From the NCBI GenBank assembly GCA_002794775.1, contig NBAY01000012.1, forward strand, positions 749,001 to 813,000: a stretch of DNA of 64,000 nt, in the 5' to 3' direction. The notes under the pieces are model-generated. The model was not told where the DNA came from. It saw only the letters and a program-made list of their open reading frames with translations, and did no database searches. Position 1 is the first letter of the stretch; every line of letters starts with the position of its first letter. The DNA is from Porodaedalea pini. Its lineage: Eukaryota; Basidiomycota; Agaricomycetes; Hymenochaetales; Hymenochaetaceae. Positions 57,179-64,000 of this stretch are shown here, piece after piece. Position numbers and translations under genes: made by a program.

Positions 57179-59274
57179 CATCGCGTGCGACTTATGCCTT
57201 ACTCTAGTACGTGTTTATCCACCTTTAATTCATTGTATGGTCACTGATTAGTGTATTTTAGCCTTTCGTCTAAATCTTTCCGTCACTCCACCGTATAACC
57301 CCGATTTCGATGGCGATGAGATGAACAAGCAGTATGTCACTTTTAAGATTAGCCTTACATCTCTTTCTCAGCTCCGTCTAGCGTTCCTCAGAGCGAAGAG
57401 ACGAGAGCCGAGCTCAGTCAAATTGCATGGGTTGCGAAGCAGATCATCTCGGCGCAGGCGAACAAACCTGTTATGGGCATCGTACAGGACACGTTGTGCG
57501 GTGTCCGGAAACTCACTGTAAGGGATAGCTTCGTCGACTGGGTGCAGGTGCAAAACATCCTGCTCTGGGTGCCGGACTGGGATGGCACGATTCCGACGCC
57601 TGCGATCTTGAAGCCGAAGCCATTATGGACTTGCAAACAGATTCCTAGCATGACGATTCCTCGCGAAATAAACACATCGCTCGCCTGATCCGAAATCTTC
57701 GAGCCCCGTTTTCGACGATGGCATGCTTATTGAAAACGGCGAGATCATCTCTGGTATCGTGGAGAAGAAGACGGCTGGAGCGTCGCAAGGCGGTCTTATC
57801 CACGTCGTCTTCCACGAAAAAGGTTCCGAAGCGACTCGTACGCTGTTCACTGGTCTTCAGCAGATCGTTAATTACTGGCTGTTCCACAATGGATTCAGTA
57901 TAGGCATTGATGATGCGGTCGCGGATAAGGAGACAATGGCGTACATCACGGAGCAGATCAAGATGCGGAAGCAGAATGTCGTGCGGGCCATTGAAGATGC
58001 ATCTAACGACCGTCTGAAAGCTGCACCGGCTATGACTATTCGCGAGTCGTTCGAGAGTCGAGTCGAACGCGAGCTCAACTTGACGCGTGACCACTCCGGT
58101 CAATACGCAGAGAAGAACCTGAAGGAGGACAACAATGTCAAAGAGATCATTGTCGCGGGTTCGAAGGGTTCATTCATTAACATCTCGCAGATGTCCGTCT
58201 GTGTTGGTCAGCAGTCCGTTGAAGGGAAGCGAATCCCGTTTGGCTTCAGACATCGCACACTACCTCACTTTACGAAGGACGACTTCAGCCCAGAGGTGCG
58301 CGGTTTCGTGAGAACTCGTATCTTCGTGGATTAACTCCTCAAGAGTTTTTCTTCCACACTATGGCTGGTCGCGAAGGTTTGATCGATACCGCTGTCAAGA
58401 CGGCCGAGACTTGTCACATTCAGTGTCGACTTGTAAAGCACTCGAAGACGTGGCTGTCTGCTGCGACGGGACTGTACGAAACTCACTGGGTGACCTGATC
58501 CAATTCGTGTATGGCGAAGATGGTATGGACGGTGCTTTTATTGAATGGCAAACGATCAAAACGTTCGGTATCAATGATCGCGAGTTCGAACATTGCTATC
58601 GAGTCGACGTCACTGACCCGAAGGTGGATTCTTTCCTGGTGTTTTGCAAGTCGGTATCGATGACTCATCCCTCGAGCTCGAGCAAAAAAAACTCGACGAG
58701 GAATATGACCGTCTTCATGAGGATCGTAAATTGCTCCGTGAATTCATGTTCCCGGGCCGTGACAATTCCACTGCCCACTATCTTCCTGTCAACCTGAACC
58801 GCATCGTGCAGAACGCAACGCAGATTTTCCATATCGACCACAGAAAACCGAGCGATCTGGAGCCGGTTTACATCATTGAGCAGGTGCAGCAGCTGGCGGA
58901 CCGCCTCATTGTTGTGTGCTGCGTTGATCATTCAATACAGGAGGCTGCCGAGAACGCTTCTGTTGCATTCCGCATGCACCTTCGGGCGACTTTTGCCGCG
59001 CGTCCAGTCCTAGAGGAGTTCCACCCCAACAGAGAGGCTGGGTATTGGGCGAGGTGGAGACGAAGTTCAACGAGTTGGTCGCTCATCCGGGCAAGATGTG
59101 CGGCACACTCGCTGCCCAGTCGATCGGTGAGCCGGCGACGCAGATGACACTAAATACCTTCCATTACGCTGGTGTTTCGAGTAAAAACGTCACGCTCGGT
59201 GTGCCGCGTCTTAAAGAAATCATCAACGTCGCCGCGAATATCAAAACTCCGTCGCTCACAGTGTACCTGGACCC
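57179..59274 (+). pseudogene. RPB1: Fragment of RNA polymerase II largest subunit, frameshifted
   Basis: Starts abruptly at HRVRLMPYS, passes an intron to [20 protein letters not shown] (the Mg-binding DFDGD motif), another intron, then [117 protein letters not shown] and the trigger-loop region [20 protein letters not shown] plus [13 protein letters not shown], where it stops. The N-terminal clamp and the heptad tail are absent. Frame breaks occur at about 57673, 58310, 58438, 58640 and 59040; several look like loss of one G from a GG (GTGGAG to GTGAG, AAGGCA to AAGCA). Retained introns show a DNA-level copy rather than a retrocopy. It cannot encode a working subunit; an intact RPB1 must exist elsewhere. 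Confidence 0.9.
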
Positions 59275-59276
59275 TT

Positions 59277-60163
59277 TGCTGCGACATCGAATCCGTTGAG
59301 AAGATTACAGACACATATCTTGACCAGTTCTTATTCTTTGAGGCTGACAAGTGCGGACACTGAACCTCCTCCTTCTGGTGTACAAGTGGTGCCAGGGTAT
59401 CAATCACTTGATGGACATCTGGGAGATGAGCGAGGGCGAATGCGTAGTGATGATGGAGACCATACGGTCGAAGGTATACGAAAAGATATGTCGTATTCTC
59501 GATCATAATCTTGTGGACTATATGTACAGTTACTCACCTACAAAGATATGGCACATACGAACACATACGTGATGATCCGCGGTCTGCAGTTCTCTGCCTT
59601 TGTCTTCCATTACTATGGTCTTGTCCTCGATCTTCTCATCCTCGGCTTGCAACGCGCAAGTGAAATGGCGGGTCCCCCACAACTGTCCAATAATTTCCCG
59701 CAGTACCGTGATTCTGCGACCGAGACACGCCATCCTGTCCGTCTCTATCCTCGTTATGTTGATCGTTTGCATATTTTATTCCGCTTCACCGCCGAGGAAT
59801 CACGCGACCTTATACAACGTTACCTCAACGCGAATCCGGATCCAACAAACAACAACGTTATTGGGTATAACAACGAGAGATGTTGGCCGCGGGGTTGCCG
59901 GATGCGCCTGATCAAGCACGACGCCAATCTAGGTCGGGCTGTGTTCTGGAACGTGAAGCAGAGCCTGCCTCGTTCTTTGACGACGATTGAATGGGAAGAT
60001 ACGTTTGTTAGTATCTACTCAAAAACAACCCTCAGCTACTCTTCGAGGTGCGCATTCTGCCGAAGTTTCGGACGATGAGTGGAGAGCAGTTCTTGCTCAA
60101 GGACGGGGTGTGGAATTTGACCAACGAGCAGTTGAAGGAGCGTACTGCACAAGCCTTCCTCTG
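59277..60163 (+). pseudogene. PRP8: Fragment of spliceosomal PRP8, frameshifted
   Basis: Joined directly and out of frame to the RPB1 piece. It reads [24 protein letters not shown], then with about a dozen residues missing and a shift [48 protein letters not shown], another gap and shift, [100 protein letters not shown] and [10 protein letters not shown], shift, [36 protein letters not shown]. This is part of the conserved central core of Prp8. At least three small deletions disrupt the frame. Residues such as RCWPRGCRM (usually KCWPRDCRM) also diverge. Same strand as the RPB1 and NOT1 pieces. Confidence 0.9.
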
Positions 60164-60955
60164 CATCTCCTGCGCAACATCAAGTTCGAGTCCATTCCAG
60201 AGATGGGCCCAATCCCTCCCATCCTATCCGACTTCTCCCTCATCCTCAAAAATGGTGATCTTAGAGGCTATCTGGACCAGTGCCCTTTGCGCCGCGTCTT
60301 GCAGACCTCCCTGGCTGCGCTCAAAGATCGTCTGCGCCTGCCCCCTGGTATTGCGACAGGCGAAGAGACGTACAGCATTTCGCTGATGAACGCGGTTGTC
60401 ATGTACGTTGGTGTTTCCTCGGTTGCTCAGGTCAAGGCTCGGAGCGGCACGTCAACATTCGTTCCGACGGACCCAGGCGTAGTCGCTCTGACCTACCTGG
60501 CATACAATCTAGATCCTGAAGGTGCGTCTGTTATCTTCTTTTACACAATTTGCGATGACTGGCTCAGCCCATCATATTACTTCCAGGTCAACACCACTTG
60601 ATTGGTTCGATGATTCTCCACCTTCGCTACCCGAATGCGCATGCGCACTGGTTCAGCTGCCTCCTATTGTACCTGTTCGAGCAGGCGAAGGACGATTGTT
60701 TCCGTGAGATCATGACTAGGGTGCTACTGGAGCGCTTCATTGTGCATCGTCCCCACCCGTTGGGAGCGCCGCTTACGTTCATTGAGCTCCTGCGCAACCC
60801 CAAGTACGACTTCTGGAACAAAGAGTTTGTGCGTGTCGCACCGGAGGTCACGCTCATGCTGGATAATGTACGATGCAGTCTTCTCATCACTTGCCCTTGC
60901 TTGTACTGATAGATCATCTGTTGTGCAGGTTGCTCGCAGTGTGTTTCAACCATAA
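60164..60955 (+). pseudogene. NOT1: C-terminal fragment of CCR4-NOT scaffold NOT1
   Basis: Starts at about 60164-60172 without a start codon: [97 protein letters not shown], an intron (GTGCGT...CCAG), HLIGSMILHLRYPNAHAHWF, SCLLLYLFEQAKDDCFREIM, TRVLLERFIVHRPHPLGAPL, IELLRNPKYDFWNKEFVRVA, PEVTLMLDN, a last intron and VARSVFQP-stop. This is the C-terminal part of the NOT1 superfamily homology region, which binds the NOT2-NOT3/5 module. This piece is the best preserved of the three, with introns and reading frame intact to the natural stop, but it is out of frame with PRP8 and lacks most of the gene. Confidence 0.9.
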
Positions 60956-61270
60956 CCATAGATTAAATAATGCTCATTAGCTGTGATATTTTTGTGTTGC
61001 TTTCTTTGGTTTTTGTTCTTTGTCGGTACTCTCAAACTCTCTTTCTTCTCCTGCACATTGTATTGTATCAAGTATTGTATTTAAAAAAAAAGAGTAGTGA
61101 CGAATTTTTTCTATTGACTTTACAGAAAATCTTCAAGAATGTGTCTTACTGACGCGACGGCGTTGATCCCCTTACTTTAATACTTACGCGTCGGGTTACC
61201 TCACTGAGGCCGGATCTACTCAAAGTTCGACCTAACAAGTTTGTGGCTTGGGGACACATGGACGTCTACG
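60956..61270. other. Spacer after the fragment chain
   Basis: About 315 bp following the NOT1 stop. Plus-strand T-rich tracts and a 9-A run near 61083-61091 may be the original NOT1 3' UTR. No coding signal. Confidence 0.4.
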
Positions 61271-61444
61271 TGAGGTAGTGGGCCATTGGGATGGCAAGCT
61301 ACAATTACTGTTTTCTGTGTCTTTCATTTTATATGAGAGGACTAAAGCTTGAAAATTATACTAAAACATTATTCTCATTAGTGAATTATTTAGTATTCAG
61401 TAAACAGTAATTGTAGCTTGCCATCCTAACAGCCCACTACCTCA
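61271..61444. repeat. Small palindromic element (174 bp), MITE-like
   Basis: The left end TGAGGTAGTGGGC and the following GGATGGCAAGCTACAATTAC recur inverted at the right end (...AATTGTAGCTTGCCATCC...GCCCACTACCTCA). Over about 43 bases only three differ. The ~85-bp centre is AT-rich and non-coding. No certain target duplication is visible. It differs in sequence from the 594-bp mariner-type MITE and from the large palindrome. Confidence 0.8.
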
Positions 61445-62510
61445 AGTTCAAAATCTGTCTCATGAGGAGGAGGGAGAAGAAGAGCTTGTCCTTGAAGAAT
61501 GGGAGAGTAAGGTGGAATGAAATCCATATTGTTTGAGAGCATTCGAATGGTACAGAGGGGTGACCTGGAGTGTAATGTGGGCTGTCTGTGTGTCTGTGTC
61601 TGTCCCCCCTCAAGGCTGCATTCGGGAGTTATATATGTGTGTGCCGTGTGTGAGTAGTATACCGAATGTGAGCATATGTCTGATTGTCGAGCGTGCTTTT
61701 GAGAGTAATTGGAGCTGATCTGTGCATTTGAGCATGAAAATCAATGTTGTTCCCCAGTTGGGTGGACTATATGCTGCAGTTGGGTGAGAATAGAAGAGCC
61801 AAGTAAGGCAGCTGAGTGATATGCGAGATTGATGAGTGTGCAGATGGCCCAAATGTGAGGGCGGTGATGATTATGGGGAAGAGTATATGTGTGTTCAAGT
61901 GTATTGGGAACGCAAATGAGATGGCAGAATATACAGAGAAGCGCTGAGGGGTTAAGCGCCAGGGGGAGAAGTTTGGAGATGAAAGAAGCACAGGGTCCGG
62001 ACTGGATAGGCACGCGTTGTAGAGCCGTGCCAATCGTCCCATCACCGCCGATCACTCCAGAAGCACTCGAGAACTGGTTCCGACGCGTACTAATCAGTAC
62101 CGGACTGAATCTGATCAGTCCAGTTTTGAATCAGAACCTCGCGATCGCATCAGCAACACATTCCAGAACCTCCGAAAGCATACCAGAACGTACCAGAGAT
62201 CTTATCTGGACAACTAGGGACGTGGTCACATGGAGCATACAGCCAAGATGTGTACCAGACTGTTGTCCAATGACGGGAGCCACGTACCGATTGGATGATC
62301 TGAGTTCTGGTGGAGTACCGGTATGGTCAGACGCAATGTGGATGTTTTTCTTCATTATGATTTATTAGTTTCCTATGTTCTTCTGATTTCTATGCTCTCT
62401 ATGCGCACCTCTATGACCTATGACTTTTCCTTTCAACTTCTCTATGTTTCAACTGATATGCACATTATGCCCATATGGAAATTATTAACTGTAGATAGAT
62501 CTTTGGACTT
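61445..62510. other. Repeat-like non-coding stretch
   Basis: TGTG-rich and A/G-rich sequence followed from about 62040 by text rich in GTACC and CCAGA motifs. A minus-strand frame of about 100 codons (61741-62055) starts MIGGDGTIGTALQ, a chance resemblance to a kinase glycine loop. No supported gene. Confidence 0.35.
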
Positions 62511-62980
62511 GGTATAAATATGCACCTCATGTCGTAGGTAGAGGACAAGTCAGTTCTAACGCAGAGTCTCCCTCAGATAGGGTAACTTGAGTGCGATTTG
62601 TCTTAGTTCTTGTGAACCTTGTAGTTGTTCCATCTTCATCTTAGCATCTTGTCTCTCAAAACCGTCTTTCGTCTCTTACTCCATAACTTGAACCTCGTCG
62701 CTTGTAGTGATCACATTGTACCGGTGTTGATTACCCGCACGTACCGACTCCGTACCGGTCAAGTACAGACCTGACAGGAGTTCCCGACTTTAGTTCTCGA
62801 TATCGACACATACCAGCGCGTACCGACGCGTACAGGTACATCAAGTGATCACACCGCAGTCAACCCCTAACCTCCTAGAGCAACATGATCATGTCCCCAA
62901 AAGGACCACTGATCCCAGACACCCCTAAGTCAGGATCTACAGCATTCGAATTCAAAGTATGGATCGACAGTTGGATTTGT
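62511..62980 (+). mobile_element. Possible LTR-retroelement leader with TATA box and short first exon
   Basis: GGTATAAATA at 62511-62520 is a good TATA box. About 370 bp downstream, an ATG at 62885 opens 32 codons (SPKGPLIPDTPKSGSTAFEF, KVWIDSWIC) that end exactly at a GTAAGT donor at 62981. The region between holds repeated TACCG/GTACC motifs. A TATA box, a long leader and a short gag-like opening suggest the 5' end of a retroelement, but I found no primer-binding site, LTR pair or polymerase, so this is weak. Confidence 0.25.
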
Positions 62981-63151
62981 GTAAGTAGATTTTTGGCTTA
63001 GTAATGAGGGTGCAGAGTGGTTTGGTTCCGGCAGCGCTTATGATGTGTAATGAAGAAGTCAAACCACGGGCTGAAATATCGAACGTTCACTGGTTTGTGT
63101 CATCACTCTCCCTTCTATGCTCATCTCCGTCTAAGAGAACTCGCCACCGCT

Positions 63152-63616
63152 ATGTCCAGCAACAACAACAACAACAACATCATCATCATCATCATCATCA
63201 TCGGGGACATCCCCATGACACCAAAAGACAGTGCGTCCACACTGGATGGGCTCGACAACATGAGCTCGAAGTCAAGCATGCAGCTGAGCACACACACAAA
63301 TGAGGGTGTTGTGCCCCAGCCGAGGATGGGCGTGGAAGAGCCCAAGACAACACGCTTCCCAGTTGGTGGGAGCGTCAAGGGTGATGCGGGGCCTGAGCAG
63401 GGCCAAGGAGCTGAGCCAGCCACTGCTGGCTCGAAGACAAACAAAGATGAGGCAGGCATGCAAGAGCCTGAGATGACACACTTCCCAGAGGCGCCAACAC
63501 AGGTGACGGCAGTGGGCGAGTCCCACGAGGCTCAGGACGTGCCAGCTGGCACCCAGGCAGGCACGGAAGCTGAGGCGATGCGGGCTGAAGAGCCCAAGAT
63601 GACACGCTCCCCCTAG
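63152..63616 (+). CDS. Repeat-rich hydrophilic ORF with Asn/Ile homopolymer start
   Basis: The ATG at 63152 opens a frame in which an AAC/ATC microsatellite (about 63160-63201) encodes a run of Asn then Ile. A Glu/Gly/Pro-rich body follows with a loosely repeated motif every 40-50 residues: EEPKTTRFP, QEPEMTHFP, EEPKMTRSP. The frame ends at TAG 63614-63616. Directly afterwards the text reads WESFFVQWREMDEVLVRMKE, EESGAEECIEWGWEVHQAW, then a GTGAGT donor, so the TAG may interrupt a longer gene. I do not recognise the family. GC content is clearly higher than in the flanking sequence. Confidence 0.35.
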   Translation: MSSNNNNNNIIIIIIIIGDIPMTPKDSASTLDGLDNMSSKSSMQLSTHTNEGVVPQPRMGVEEPKTTRFPVGGSVKGDAGPEQGQGAEPATAGSKTNKDEAGMQEPEMTHFPEAPTQVTAVGESHEAQDVPAGTQAGTEAEAMRAEEPKMTRSP

Positions 63617-64000
63617 TGGGAGTCGTTCTTTGTGCAGTGGCGGGAGATGGACGAGGTCCTGGTGAGGATGAAGGAGGAGTCAGGCGCGGAGGAGTGTATC
63701 GAGTGGGGGTGGGAGGTGCACCAGGCCTGGGTGAGTAAAAAAAACATTTGGTTGGGATTTTTTGGTTGCTAAACAAACTTGACACGATAGGGGAGTTTGA
63801 AGTGCACGCAGGGCGCTTCTCTCTGGGTGGGAGGCAGCGCAAAACCCATGCTGGGTCGAGTTTGGGGTGCTCGAAGAGCACCTCGAGGAGTCCCTGGCTT
63901 CCCATGCGGAGGCGGGGGAGGAAGAGCTCCTGCGAGGGGTGCTTCAGCGTCTGGTGGATGAGTCCATCAGGTGAGAATGCGACCGACTGGCACGTGCATG
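63617..64000 (+). other. Exon-like continuation at the right edge
   Basis: 63617-63730 encodes a helical, Glu/Trp-rich stretch ending at GTGAGT. After a gap with ...GATAG near 63789, frames such as WVEFGVLEEHLEESLASHAE, EEELLRGVLQRLVDESI run to another GTGAG donor at about 63970. The acceptor phase does not fit without a one-base shift. It may be a decayed or window-truncated gene continuing the preceding ORF. Confidence 0.3.

Noticed and set aside
61741..62055. MIGGDGTIGTALQ resembling a diacylglycerol-kinase glycine loop
   Set aside because: Only this short string matches; the rest has no kinase features and no upstream or downstream exons.

Overview
This is a fungal nuclear window. The very short GT-AG introns (mostly 50-70 nt), many exons per gene, and family content (MATH-BTB, F-box, Zn2Cys6, DUF6533-like and TPR proteins, Msb2-type signalling mucin) point to a basidiomycete, most likely Agaricomycetes. 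I cannot name the species. Exon structures were rebuilt by hand from splice signals, reading phase and recalled protein families. No database search was run.

Left part (1-24 kb): the 3' end of an unrecognised gene, a small hydrophilic protein (1091-1566), a TPR-array protein with a single-base frame break (2475-6240), the SUMO E1 subunit AOS1 (7579-9559), a Zn2Cys6 transcription factor (10385-13260), a PPR-like, probably mitochondrial protein (14061-16940), the Golgi stacking protein GRH1 (18755-19926), and a MATH-BTB protein (21639-24321).

Centre (24-51 kb): the U6 snRNP factor PRP24/SART3, an F-box protein, two adjacent mitochondrial genes (MPP-beta and ETF-beta), a DUF6533-like membrane protein, a mariner-type MITE, an Msb2-like mucin, ribosomal protein uL23 (RPL25) and the cohesin loader SCC2. 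This is ordinary housekeeping and signalling sequence. PRP24 and the F-box gene are divergent. MPP-beta and ETF-beta sit in tandem 237 bp apart.

Right part (51.5-64 kb) is very different and looks like decaying, transposon-rich DNA. It holds an ~860-bp near-perfect palindrome and a dead pogo/Tigger-type transposase. After these comes a head-to-tail series of broken gene pieces on one strand: a probable BTB-type protein, then fragments of RPB1, PRP8 and NOT1. These three are essential and normally unlinked. The pieces keep introns but are full of frameshifts and are joined out of frame. A small palindromic element, a possible retroelement leader and a repeat-rich ORF follow.

The RPB1-PRP8-NOT1 fragment chain is the most striking observation. 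The palindrome, the cysteine-motif mucin and the recovered microexons come next.
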